DNA of 64,000 nt from JAAXHB01 sp965221635 (lineage in GTDB: Bacteria > Actinomycetota > Acidimicrobiia > Acidimicrobiales > Aldehydirespiratoraceae), in NCBI GenBank assembly GCA_965221635.1, contig OZ244902.1, positions 2,480,001 to 2,544,000 on the forward strand, in the 5' to 3' direction. This document shows positions 1 through 7,593 of this stretch, in pieces. The notes under the pieces were generated by a model. That model saw only the letters and a list, made by a program, of their open reading frames with translations, was not told the DNA's origin and ran no database searches. The position numbers and the translations under genes were made by a program. Within the stretch, counting starts at the first letter, position 1, and each line of letters starts with the position of its first letter.

Positions 1-258
1 CACTGCGATCACCGAAGCAATCGCGGGATCGGTCACGCGCTCCCGATCAGGATGACAACGCCTACACGCCCGATAGCCCGCTGTCACCGCCTCGGCAGGT
101 GTGGCGAAGAACTCGACGTTGTGGCGCAGCGGACGTCTCGCCGAGCACACCGGCCGACAGAAGATCCCGGTGGTGGCCACCGCGTACACAAACAAACCGT
201 CCGCGGTCGCGGACCTCTCCTGCACGGCAGCCCAGCGAACCTCATCAAGAGAAGTCAT
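1..258 (-). CDS. ada: Ada-type methylphosphotriester repair regulator, N-terminal part, cut by the window edge
   Basis: Reverse-strand translation from the ATG at 258 gives 86 residues running off the window. It contains the Ada N-terminal zinc domain, with Cys34, Cys38, Cys65 and Cys68 in the CRPVC...CRRC arrangement. In Ada proteins the first of these Cys residues takes a methyl group from DNA methylphosphotriesters, turning the protein into an activator of alkylation repair genes. The AraC-type helix-turn-helix and the methyltransferase domain would lie beyond position 1. A TAGGGT hexamer (265-270) ends 6 nt before the ATG, suggesting a leaderless transcript. The VOC gene upstream has the same orientation. 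Confidence 0.88.
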   Translation of the reverse strand, partial: MTSLDEVRWAAVQERSATADGLFVYAVATTGIFCRPVCSARRPLRHNVEFFATPAEAVTAGYRACRRCHPDRERVTDPAIASVIAV

Positions 259-440
259 GCGACGACCCTAAGGACGCATGTCGCCGAGTTCTATCCGATT
301 CAGGACAACGTTGTCTGCGACTGGCCCCCCTTGGACCGTCCGGCAGCCGCAACCCCGCACGCTCGGAAGCACGGGCGCGCCGAGGCCTCTGAGAAGGTCT
401 TGGCACTCGGCTGCGGGGGTGGGTCGCCGAGGGGGATGGA

Positions 441-839
441 TCAGGTGATGTTCAGCAGCCAGGACACGCCGAACGGGTCCTCGACCCAGCCGAAGCGCCG
501 CCCGAACCCGTAGTCGCCGAGGGGCATGAACACCTTGCCGCCGTCGGCGAGCGCATCGAATAGCCGCTCCATCTCTGTGTCGCTGTCGCATTCGATGAAC
601 GGCGCGACACCGGGTGTCATGTCCCACTCGTGCTGGATTGGGGAATCGATGCACACGAACCTCTGCCCGGCCACTCGGAAGTCGGCAACCTTCACCTGGC
701 CCGCCGGCCCGTCGCCTTCGCCCTCATAGAACTCGATGCTGTTGAGTTCGTAGTCGTCGAAGATCTCGCTGTAACGCTCCAACGCCTGTTTGGCAAGGCC
801 GTTCTGAAAAAGGATGTGAAACCCAATTGACTTGGCCAT
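441..839 (-). CDS. VOC family (PhnB-like glyoxalase-fold) protein
   Basis: This 132-residue protein has the PhnB/3-demethylubiquinone-methyltransferase-like VOC fold. It opens with an F-H-I-L-F strand, has a central segment with paired acidic residues (about 88-94), and ends with G-W-V-E-D-P-F-G-V-S-W, a typical VOC C-terminal signature. Family members bind small metabolites or antibiotics and the substrate here cannot be read. A good Shine-Dalgarno (AGGAAAG) precedes the ATG. It lies 182 bp upstream of ada on the same strand, so the two may be co-transcribed. Confidence 0.85.
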   Translation of the reverse strand: MAKSIGFHILFQNGLAKQALERYSEIFDDYELNSIEFYEGEGDGPAGQVKVADFRVAGQRFVCIDSPIQHEWDMTPGVAPFIECDSDTEMERLFDALADGGKVFMPLGDYGFGRRFGWVEDPFGVSWLLNIT

Positions 840-1011
840 GTTGATCTTTCCTTTCGCGGGAATCGAGGTCAGTACGTCCTTAGGAGGTCCCGCCCGGCAT
901 CAATGCGATGGCGGTGCCCGTCAGTGACGACGAGCTCTGGCGGGGTCGCGGAGGACAAGTCAGATCTTCTTGAGATGAAGCGGATCCGGGCCGCCGTGCT
1001 TCGTCACAGGC

Positions 1012-1728
1012 CAGTCCGCGAAGTTCACGCAACTTTGTGTGCCTGTTGGGAGGTCCAGTGGATGGCGTCGCGTACCGAGGCGACGTCCACGGCCCACATT
1101 TCGGCGATGTCGGCTGGGGTGAGTCCTGTGCGGTGTGCTTCTGCGAGGGTTTCTGCTCGAAGTGGCCGATCAGCGATCACAGGACGCCCCGACGCGTAGT
1201 CGGGGTCGAGCACGACCGTGTTGTGGAGCTTGATCCGCGTCGCCTCCTGTGTGGTGGGACAGTAGGTGGTCACGTCCTGGAACCTCCGCACCTCAGGTGC
1301 CACCAGGATGGTTTGCCCCGAGCGCACAACGAGCCGGAGTTCCTCAGCTAGTTCGACTTGCTCCTGGACTCGTAGAACGATCTCTCGGCCCTCGATCTCC
1401 AGGAACGGACGTGCGTGCGCCGGAGGGTGCTGGGTGTTGAAGATGCTCCTCAGTGCGGCGATGACATCGCGCAGGCGACCAACTCTGATCCCTTCGTCGC
1501 GGTACTCGCTGATCAGGCGAGTCTCCACGAACTCGCCCCAGGTGGCGATCTGATCGTGGGTCGGCTCTGGTCGAATCAGCGGGGGATAGCAGCGCTCGCC
1601 TCGCGTGTAGCCGTCGATCCATCGCCGCGCGGTGCCGCTCGTGAGCCCGATCAGGGCGTCCACTTCGGCCATGCCATAGAGCGGCCGATTCAGTAGCGAG
1701 GTGGGCGTCATGACGCGAAGCGTAGGGC
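1012..1728. repeat. Long direct repeat, copy A (pairs with 14624..15340)
   Basis: About 717 bp are almost identical to 14624..15340 at a constant offset of 13612, in the same orientation. The repeat spans the whole DUF433 antitoxin gene and its putative -10 element, and stops within a few bases of each gene end. Only scattered substitutions separate the copies. No terminal inverted repeats or transposase were seen, so a duplication or gene-capture event is more likely than an insertion sequence. Confidence 0.9.
1025..1711 (-). CDS. DUF433-type antitoxin (VapB45-like), copy A
   Basis: The 228-residue product has an N-terminal MerR-like helix-turn-helix (Y-G-M-A-E-V-D at about 11-17, then T-A-R-R-W-I-D-G-Y) and a C-terminal DUF433 domain (L-T-P-A-D-I-A-E-M-W near residue 205). 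Such proteins usually act as the antitoxin of a PIN-like VapC45/DUF5615 toxin encoded directly downstream. No toxin remains here: homology to the second copy stops at 1012, just past the stop codon. The start at 1711 was chosen because the second copy begins there and a TACGCT hexamer (1719-1724) lies 7 nt upstream; an in-frame start at 1762 is less likely. Confidence 0.75.
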   Translation of the reverse strand: MTPTSLLNRPLYGMAEVDALIGLTSGTARRWIDGYTRGERCYPPLIRPEPTHDQIATWGEFVETRLISEYRDEGIRVGRLRDVIAALRSIFNTQHPPAHARPFLEIEGREIVLRVQEQVELAEELRLVVRSGQTILVAPEVRRFQDVTTYCPTTQEATRIKLHNTVVLDPDYASGRPVIADRPLRAETLAEAHRTGLTPADIAEMWAVDVASVRDAIHWTSQQAHKVA

Positions 1729-1854
1729 CCCACTGTGCCGTGGCTGCGGCGCGGCGAGCCAACGAGCGGGTCGCCGCTGTGGGTCACTGGACCGGCCTCG
1801 TCTGTGGGTACAGGTGTTGTGCGGGCTGGGGTAGCACCCGGATCCAGCTGAAGC

Positions 1855-1992
1855 GAACCCGGGGTGACAGAGGTCGAGACGATGCGTCGCTCCAACTCGT
1901 TCGAACAGGTCGTCGCCAAGATGCAAGCGGTGCGAGACAGTGTCGGCCTGCTCGGTCTGTCGCCCGTCGGCAAGTACGAAGGTGTGGGCCCC
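1855..1992 (+). pseudogene. Fragment of a FAD/GcvT oxidoreductase gene
   Basis: About 138 bp closely resemble 10860-10996, inside the first dimethylglycine/sarcosine-type oxidoreductase gene. The translated piece keeps E-T-M-R-R-S-N, A-V-R-D-S-V-G-L-L and L-S-P-V-G-K, the junction into the GcvT-like half. No flanking part of that gene is present. It is a remnant, not a working gene, and sits directly beside repeat copy A. Confidence 0.75.
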
Positions 1993-2059
1993 GTGGGGTT
2001 GGTCGGTGACTCTTGGCTTCGGTTCTGGATGTTGGGCCGCTTGAGGATCGCTTGACTGG

Positions 2060-2449
2060 TTAGGGCTTCGACGTCTGTGGCCAGGAGTGGACTGTGGGGG
2101 CCGCCGGGCCAAGGACGGCACTGAGCGCTGAGAGGTCGTTCGCATCACCGGTGAGAATGTCTCGTCCGAGGCGCACCGCGGTGATCACCACGTGTGCGTC
2201 GACGACGTCTGAGGTGGCGGTCTGAGCGAGAAGCTGACCTACTGCGCGGCCGTCATCAAGAGGGTAAATCACGATCGTCTTGAGGAAGGCGGCGAGCCGG
2301 GCTTGGCGGGAACCGCCTCTCCACACTTGCGCCACCACCGGCTCGGTGGTGTATAGGGATGTCTCGGACCTGGTGGCCTCGGTCAGAAACGCGTCAGCGG
2401 CCCGCTCGCTGCGGTCGAGTGAGATCAGGAAGCCTGCGTCGAGGATCAC
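2060..2449 (-). CDS. PIN-domain toxin of a VapBC-type module
   Basis: The 129-residue protein starts M-I-L-D-A-G, placing a PIN catalytic Asp at residue 4. It has further acidic residues in T-E-P-V-V-A, D-V-V-D-A-H and T-G-D-A-N-D-L, matching the four-acid PIN ribonuclease site. VapC toxins cleave tRNA or rRNA in a magnesium-dependent way. The start overlaps the stop of the upstream antitoxin gene by 4 bp (ATGA), the usual coupled arrangement. Length is normal and the module looks intact. Confidence 0.85.
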   Translation of the reverse strand: MILDAGFLISLDRSERAADAFLTEATRSETSLYTTEPVVAQVWRGGSRQARLAAFLKTIVIYPLDDGRAVGQLLAQTATSDVVDAHVVITAVRLGRDILTGDANDLSALSAVLGPAAPTVHSWPQTSKP

Positions 2450-2673
2450 AGACCGTATCGCTCGGCCATGGCGGCGACTTCTTGGTCATCGATCGGGTCG
2501 TCTTTGTTGGCCCATTCGTCAACGAAGGAGCGCAGGGCGTGGAGGCGTCGCCGGTCGGCTGCGAGATGGCGGACGGCATGACGGATTGCGCTCGAGCGCC
2601 CGCCGTACTCATCGGCGAGCATGTCGAGCAGGGCTTCGTCTTCAGCATCGAGTCGAACCGTCGTAGTGCTCAT
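2446..2673 (-). CDS. Ribbon-helix-helix antitoxin partner of the PIN toxin
   Basis: This 75-residue protein opens with M-S-T-T-T-V-R-L-D, a ribbon-helix-helix beta strand, followed by two helices (E-D-E-A-L-L-D-M-L-A and R-S-S-A-I-R-H-A-V). This is the CopG/Arc-like DNA-binding fold of many VapB antitoxins. The C-terminal tail (D-D-Q-E-V-A-A-M-A-E-R-Y-G-L) would wrap the toxin. It is first in the two-gene operon and probably autorepresses through the palindrome upstream. Confidence 0.85.
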   Translation of the reverse strand: MSTTTVRLDAEDEALLDMLADEYGGRSSAIRHAVRHLAADRRRLHALRSFVDEWANKDDPIDDQEVAAMAERYGL

Positions 2674-2686
2674 GTCTGCACTGTAA

Positions 2687-2696
2687 CACGAACGTG
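2687..2696. promoter_or_regulatory. Candidate autoregulatory palindrome of the VapBC-type operon
   Basis: CACG-AA-CGTG lies 14 bp upstream of the antitoxin ATG. It is short and palindromic apart from its central AA, as expected for a ribbon-helix-helix operator. A weak TATAGC element sits just beyond it on the minus strand. Binding is inferred. Confidence 0.45.
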
Positions 2697-2900
2697 CTAT
2701 AGCCGGAACGGCTTGATATCCAGTGATTCATGCGTCCGCGTCGATGGCGAGCGCTAATGGTCGCACTCCCCATTCTCACGCGAACGGGTGTTCGACCAAG
2801 ATCCCCGAGCTTCAGGGCTCCACAGTCGCCCGCCGCGAACTCACTATCGGTCGGGGTTGGTAGCTGCGGCCGGGGCCCAGGGTGAGGTGGCGGCGGGTGG

Positions 2901-4079
2901 CTATTGGGCTAGGAGGCGTTGATCGAAGGGGTAGTTGCTTAGTGGTTCGTAGCCGTCGGCGGTGACTCGGATCATTTGTTCGAGTTTGACTCCTTCGCCT
3001 CCTTGGTCGGAGCCTGTGAAGCTCTCGATGCAGAGCGTCATGTTCTCTTCGATCACGCCGTCGTAGCCGCCGTGATGCCAGTTGGAGTCGTATCTGATCA
3101 TCGGCCATTCGTCGGTCATGCCGACGCCGTGGGCCATGCACACATAGCGGTGGGCCACGAACTCGGGACGCTCGAAGAACGCCCGCTCGCTGAGTTCTCT
3201 GAACGTCACGCCGGGGCGCACCAGGGCCATGTTGTGATGTATCTCGTCGTGGGCGTGGCGGTAGAGGTCTCGTTGCGCCTGCGTGGCGGGCTGGTCGCCG
3301 CACAGGAACGTGCGGGACACGTCGGCGCAGTACCCGTAAGGGCCGACCATGTCGGTGTCGAGCCCCACGAGCTCGCCCGCTGCCACGGCCTTGTCTGTGG
3401 CTTCCTGCAGCCACGGGTTGGTTCGGTGGCCCGACGCGAGCATTCGACCCTCGAGCCATGAGCCGTCGTTGGCGATGTTCACATGGTGGATGATCGCCAG
3501 TAGCTCGTTTTCGGTGACGCCGGGAACGAGCGCGGCTTGGAGCTGGTCCATTGCGTGCTGCGCGACGGCGATCGAGTGCCGCATGCAGGCGATCTCGCCG
3601 TCGGATTTGATCGACCGGGCCGACTCCATCAACGGCTCGGCGTCGATCACCGAGACAACGGACGACAGGCTCGTGATGTCGGCGGTGTGCAGCCGTTCGA
3701 TGGCAAGACGGCCTCCGCGGGAGGTGAACTCTCGCGCCACGTCGGCCAACTGCTGGAGCGACCCGTCGGTTGCCCGCAGCCCGCGTTCGAACGTGTTGAG
3801 CATGAGCCCCGGCCGGTGCTGGTTGGCCATCGGCACGGGATTCGACGCGCCGAACATCACAACGTCGCCCTCGGCCGGCACGACCGCCGCGTAGGTGGGG
3901 ATCCGAGACTGAAAAAGTTGATACTCCCGGAAGTCCACCGCGTAACGCAGGCTCACCGGACTCGTGAGCAAAACCGCATCCACGTCCTGCTCCACCAGTT
4001 TCCGGCGGATCCGCCCCCGCCGGTACCGGCGCACCGCGTCAAGGTCGATATCCGGCCGCGGGAGGATGTCGGAGTTCAC
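2901..4079 (-). CDS. dddP: DddP-like DMSP lyase (M24 metallopeptidase fold)
   Basis: The 392-residue protein has a creatinase-type N-domain and a C-terminal pita-bread M24 domain. The metal ligands are Asp241, Asp243, Asp253, His317, Glu352 and Glu367. Their spacing (+2, +12, +76, +111, +126) equals that of the di-iron site I recall for Ruegeria DddP (D295, D297, D307, H371, E406, E421). Tyr312 and Asp323 also fall exactly where the DddP substrate residues Tyr366 and Asp377 would lie. DddP cleaves dimethylsulfoniopropionate to acrylate and DMS. It starts with GTG 12 bp after the Rieske gene, so it is second in that operon. An Xaa-Pro peptidase or creatinase role remains possible. Confidence 0.65.
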   Translation of the reverse strand: MNSDILPRPDIDLDAVRRYRRGRIRRKLVEQDVDAVLLTSPVSLRYAVDFREYQLFQSRIPTYAAVVPAEGDVVMFGASNPVPMANQHRPGLMLNTFERGLRATDGSLQQLADVAREFTSRGGRLAIERLHTADITSLSSVVSVIDAEPLMESARSIKSDGEIACMRHSIAVAQHAMDQLQAALVPGVTENELLAIIHHVNIANDGSWLEGRMLASGHRTNPWLQEATDKAVAAGELVGLDTDMVGPYGYCADVSRTFLCGDQPATQAQRDLYRHAHDEIHHNMALVRPGVTFRELSERAFFERPEFVAHRYVCMAHGVGMTDEWPMIRYDSNWHHGGYDGVIEENMTLCIESFTGSDQGGEGVKLEQMIRVTADGYEPLSNYPFDQRLLAQ

Positions 4080-4091
4080 GACGACAGGGCC

Positions 4092-5219
4092 TCAGTGCTC
4101 AGGGGCCTCATTGCACTCTTCGGCGTCCCGCTTTGCAGCGTTGCTCATTGCCGCGTTCCACAGGGCATGGATCGAAGCCACGCCGTGCTCGGAGGCCGGG
4201 CCGCCGTCGGGATCCACGAGGATCGGTCCGGGCCGGTACGCCCGGCTCGACATCGAGCGCTGAATGCTCTCGATCACCGGCGGATCCTCGGCAAAGGTGG
4301 TGGCCGCGTGCGAGTCGATCAGGTCTTGTTGCCATGGTTCGAGGTCGGTGCTCGGGAAGTACCAGTCCACCGTCACGTGGGTGGCATCGACGGCGATCGG
4401 CCGCCATGACCAGAAGTGCAGCACCCCACCCGGGTAGCTCTGCATGGCGAAATTCGGCCACATCCACCACACCCGGAACTCGTTGGCGCGGTCTGTGGCC
4501 GACGTGTCGAACGCGTAAGCGGTGTCGCCGTCTGTTCGAGGGGACGCCTCGTGGCGGTGCCAGCCTCCCTTGTCGATCACCCGGTAGCTGTTGGGGTCGG
4601 CGACGCCCGTAACGAAGGTCTTGTGGATCACGGTGCAGTGGTAGCACTCCGAGAAGTTCTCGATGCCGATCTTCCAGTTGGCCTTCACGGTGGTCTCGGT
4701 GCGGTGGACGAGCGTGTGGTGGGGGAGGTTCGGCGCGTACTCGCGGATGGTGGGTTCCAGCCAGGGCGCCGACTCCGACAGCGGGGCCGCTTCTGGGTCG
4801 AGGTTCACGAACACCATCCCGTGTGCCTCCTCCACCCGGCACGAGCGAAGGCTGTGGGATTCGCGGTCAACCGGCCCGAGGACTCGTTCGTTGGGAACGT
4901 GGGCCAGCGAGCCGTCCAGGTTGAAAGTCCACGCGTGGTACTGGCAGGTGATGCGACGGGCGCATCCGTCTTCGGTGAGCACCTCGGCGCCGCGATGGGA
5001 GCACACATTGTGGTGTGCGCGCAGTTCACCGCGCTCGTCACAAACGACGATGATCGACTCGCCGGCCACGTCGGTTACGACGCGGTCGCCGGGTGTGCGG
5101 AGCTTCTCCACGTGGCCCACCATCTGCCAAGTCGTGGCGAAGATCGACTCGAGCTCGGCGTCGAGGCTGTTCGGGTCGAGGTAGGCCGCGACCGGAATCG
5201 TGGACGGAACGACGGGCAC
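4092..5219 (-). CDS. Rieske non-haem iron oxygenase, CntA/GbcA-like (quaternary-amine demethylase type)
   Basis: The 375-residue alpha subunit has a Rieske 2Fe-2S site (Cys73, His75, Cys92, His95) and a mononuclear iron site (His194, His199, probably Asp312). The segment E-N-F-S-E-C-Y-H places a Glu (191) three residues before the first iron His. Carnitine oxygenase CntA, and as I recall choline and glycine-betaine oxygenases, have this bridging Glu where most Rieske enzymes have Asp. A role in demethylating glycine betaine or a related onium compound fits the dimethylglycine-type oxidoreductases downstream in the island. It needs a reductase that is not seen here. The GTG start has a good AGGAG ribosome site; dddP follows. 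Confidence 0.82.
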   Translation of the reverse strand: MPVVPSTIPVAAYLDPNSLDAELESIFATTWQMVGHVEKLRTPGDRVVTDVAGESIIVVCDERGELRAHHNVCSHRGAEVLTEDGCARRITCQYHAWTFNLDGSLAHVPNERVLGPVDRESHSLRSCRVEEAHGMVFVNLDPEAAPLSESAPWLEPTIREYAPNLPHHTLVHRTETTVKANWKIGIENFSECYHCTVIHKTFVTGVADPNSYRVIDKGGWHRHEASPRTDGDTAYAFDTSATDRANEFRVWWMWPNFAMQSYPGGVLHFWSWRPIAVDATHVTVDWYFPSTDLEPWQQDLIDSHAATTFAEDPPVIESIQRSMSSRAYRPGPILVDPDGGPASEHGVASIHALWNAAMSNAAKRDAEECNEAPEH

Positions 5220-5231
5220 AGCAAACTCCTC

Positions 5232-5327
5232 TCATCCGTCGGCGACGATGGCGTCGACCATCTCGGTATGGGCCGCTGCGGTGAGTCCTGCGATGGCGAA
5301 GGGTTGCGGCAGCGACTGTTGCTCCAC
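5232..5327 (-). CDS. Possible 31-residue small protein upstream of the Rieske gene
   Basis: A GTG-started frame ends 12 bp before the Rieske start. Its last 25 codons have a coding-like composition, with C or G in most third positions and a peptide rich in Ala, Val and Ile. The Rieske ribosome site directly follows its stop. It could be a leader peptide or a real small protein. No family was recognised and the start is uncertain. Confidence 0.3.
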   Translation of the reverse strand: MEQQSLPQPFAIAGLTAAAHTEMVDAIVADG

Positions 5328-5380
5328 GTTGACGGTGTTCGCCCTTCGGGCTCGGGTGGCACTTGACCATCCGCGCGAGA

Positions 5381-5390
5381 TCCTATAGGA
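5381..5390. promoter_or_regulatory. Palindromic operator TCCTATAGGA, site 1
   Basis: This perfect 10-bp palindrome lies between the divergent Rieske/dddP and CoA-ligase operons. The same ten bases recur at 9451-9460. It contains TATAGG, usable as a -10 on either strand, so a bound regulator would block promoters in both directions. The FCD-type GntR regulator encoded at 8764-9405 is the natural candidate, because such proteins bind short perfect palindromes. Confidence 0.65.
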
Positions 5391-5399
5391 AACTCGGGT

Positions 5400-5497
5400 A
5401 TGGGGAAAGACCATCCAAGCGCCCGGAGGCACCAACGATGACACAACCAGACCGTCGGGTTTCGAACGGCACAAGCCACCTCGGCGGGCTCCGCTGA
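5400..5497 (+). CDS. Two overlapping leader-peptide frames before the CoA ligase gene
   Basis: Two short frames are chained by start-stop overlaps. Frame one runs 5400-5441 (13 residues). It overlaps by ATGA the start of frame two, 5438-5497 (19 residues), which has a strong GGAGG ribosome site at 5425-5429. Frame two ends TGATG into the CoA ligase ATG. The chain suggests translational coupling. The peptides show no recognisable function and could still be chance frames. Confidence 0.4.
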
Positions 5498-7593
5498 TGG
5501 ATTCCGCTGCGCGCCTTCTCGACGATGCGGCGGCGTTCGTGTGGGCGCGTTCGGTGGGCGTGCCGCTGGTGGAGACGGTCGTGGTCGGAGCGGATGACGA
5601 CCCGGTTTCGTTGGCCTCGCATCTCGGGTTCCCGGTTGTGGCCAAGACCGAGGTTGACAAAGGCTGCCACAAGACCGATCTCGGGGCGGTGCGCGTGGGG
5701 ATCGCCACCCCTCAAGGGTTGCGGGAGGCGGTGCGGCACCTGCGCGCAATCGCATGCAAAACGGTGACCGTGCAGCCCGAACTGGTGGGCGTGGAGGCGA
5801 TGGTCGGCGTGGTTCGCGACCGCAGCCTCGGCCCGTTCGTAGTGGTCGGGGTGGGCGGCACGCTGGCAGAACTCATCGACGACGTGGCTGTGGTTCCGGC
5901 ACCGCTCTGCGAGTCCGACGCTCGTGCGGCCATCAACTCGACACGCCTGGCGTCGCTGCTCGCAGGTCTTCGTGGCGCGCCGGGCGGGTCGACCGAGGCG
6001 CTCGTTCACCTGATGGTCACGATCGGCGAGGCTGCGGGCGCCGATGCCGGTCTCGAATCGGTTGACCTCAACCCAGTGTTCGTGGGGCCCGATGGCGTGA
6101 CCGCGGTTGATGTTCGTGTGCTGCGTCGCAACCAGGCCGGCGACCACACCCGCCACGACGGGGCCCGCCGCAACGCTCGGCACGACGGGGCCCGCCGCGA
6201 CGCCCGGAACCAGGCTGTGACCGTCCCCCGAGACCTCACTGCGCTGTTCTCGCCTCGCAGCGTCGCGGTGGTGGGCGCCTCCCGTCACGGCGCCAAGCCC
6301 GGATCGCGAGCGCTTCGATATCTCCGCAATCACGGGTTCGGCGGTGACGTGATGGCCGTCAACCCGAAGGGGAACGTTCCGCATGTGACCACCGTGGCAG
6401 CGATCACCGATCTCGAACCCGGCACTGTCGATCTCGCCTGTGTTGCGATGCCCGCAAGGCACGTTCCCGACGCTGTTGTTGACCTTGCCGAACGTGGGGT
6501 GGGCGCGGTCGTCATCTTCACCGACGGGATGCCCGACGCCGACGCTGCGCACGTGGCCCGCGTTGCCCGCGAAACCGGCATGGTGGTTGTGGGGCCGAAC
6601 TCCAGCGGGGTCGCTCACTTCGCCGATGGCGTGGTGGCTTCGATGGCGATGGTGTTCGACCTCGAAGCGCCCCCGGCGGGCACGATCGGCATTGTGAGCC
6701 AGTCCGGGGCGATCGGCTCGTGCCTGATCAGCCGTGGCTGGGATCTCGGCATCGGCTTCAGTGCCTGGGTGTCCACGGGCAACGAGATCAACGTCGGCGT
6801 GGCGGATTGTCTCGCACACCTCGCGGATGATCCGGCCACAAACGTCGTGCTGCTGTACCTGGAGACGATTCGTGACGGCGCGGCCACCGCTGCGGCACTG
6901 GCGTCGTGTCGGCGTCGCGGCACCACGGTTGTTGCGCTGCGGTCGGGAACTTCCGCGGCCGCCCGGCGCGTCAGTGAGACCCACAGTGGCGCCCTTGCCG
7001 GCGACGACCGCCGAACGGCTACCTGGCTGCGGCATCACGGGGTGGTCGAGGTGGACACGGTCGATGAGCTCCTCGTCGCCGGTGTCGCGGGCGCTGCGCA
7101 CCGCCGCCGCCCCGGGAACCGGGTGGGGGTGGTGACCATGTCGGGTGGCGCGGCCGCGCTGGTGGCCGATGCCTGCGAGCGCCGCGGACTCGACATTCCC
7201 AAGCTCGCGCCGCCAACGGTGGCAGCGCTCGCCGCGGCAACCGGGATCGAAGACGTTCACAATCCCGTCGACGTGTCCGCCGACGCGGTTCTGTCACCCC
7301 AGGTCGTGTGCCGTTGCGCCGAGGCGATGAGCGCCGACCCCGCGATCGATGCGGTAATCGTGCAGCTGACCACCAACGCCGATCCGGCCGCGTCGGTGAT
7401 GGCGGCTGGCCTGGCCGAACTCACGGCGCGATCACCGAAACCGATCCTGGTGTCACGGCTCGGGTCGCCGAGGCTTGCGCCTGGCGCGCTCGTGCGTTAC
7501 CGCGCCGCAGGGATTCCCGTGTTCGACTCCCCAGGTGCGGTCGCCGTGGCGGCTCGCGTGATCCTCGACCCCAGGAAGGGAAACTGCGGATGA
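5497..7593 (+). CDS. NDP-forming acyl-CoA synthetase (acetate-CoA-ligase family), ATP-grasp domain first
   Basis: The 698-residue protein joins an ATP-grasp domain (about 1-210, with H-K-T-D-L-G and V-G-V-R-D-like R-D-R-S-L-G-P motifs) to a CoA-binding Rossmann domain (about 245-345) and a succinyl-CoA-synthetase-like ligase domain. The last has the phosphohistidine motif T-H-S-G-A-L-A-G. The reaction is carboxylate + CoA + ATP to acyl-CoA + ADP. The linker carries a 9-residue duplication. The gene overlaps the acyl-CoA dehydrogenase by ATGA. Acrylate or another C3 acid from DMSP is a plausible substrate. The ATP-dependent DMSP lyase DddX belongs to this superfamily, so a DMSP-CoA role cannot be excluded. 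Confidence 0.85.
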   Translation: MDSAARLLDDAAAFVWARSVGVPLVETVVVGADDDPVSLASHLGFPVVAKTEVDKGCHKTDLGAVRVGIATPQGLREAVRHLRAIACKTVTVQPELVGVEAMVGVVRDRSLGPFVVVGVGGTLAELIDDVAVVPAPLCESDARAAINSTRLASLLAGLRGAPGGSTEALVHLMVTIGEAAGADAGLESVDLNPVFVGPDGVTAVDVRVLRRNQAGDHTRHDGARRNARHDGARRDARNQAVTVPRDLTALFSPRSVAVVGASRHGAKPGSRALRYLRNHGFGGDVMAVNPKGNVPHVTTVAAITDLEPGTVDLACVAMPARHVPDAVVDLAERGVGAVVIFTDGMPDADAAHVARVARETGMVVVGPNSSGVAHFADGVVASMAMVFDLEAPPAGTIGIVSQSGAIGSCLISRGWDLGIGFSAWVSTGNEINVGVADCLAHLADDPATNVVLLYLETIRDGAATAAALASCRRRGTTVVALRSGTSAAARRVSETHSGALAGDDRRTATWLRHHGVVEVDTVDELLVAGVAGAAHRRRPGNRVGVVTMSGGAAALVADACERRGLDIPKLAPPTVAALAAATGIEDVHNPVDVSADAVLSPQVVCRCAEAMSADPAIDAVIVQLTTNADPAASVMAAGLAELTARSPKPILVSRLGSPRLAPGALVRYRAAGIPVFDSPGAVAVAARVILDPRKGNCG
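6151..6204 (+). repeat. 27-bp tandem duplication inside the CoA-ligase linker
   Basis: Two adjacent in-frame 27-bp units (6151-6177 and 6178-6204) encode R-H-D-G-A-R-R-N-A and R-H-D-G-A-R-R-D-A. They lie in the basic linker between the ATP-grasp and CoA-binding domains, where length change should be tolerated. Confidence 0.85.

Noticed and set aside
5383..7260. Long minus-strand open frame opposite the CoA ligase, and similar long antisense frames elsewhere
   Set aside because: These are high-GC shadows: composition is Arg/His/Pro-rich, no domains are seen, and the plus-strand genes have clear families.
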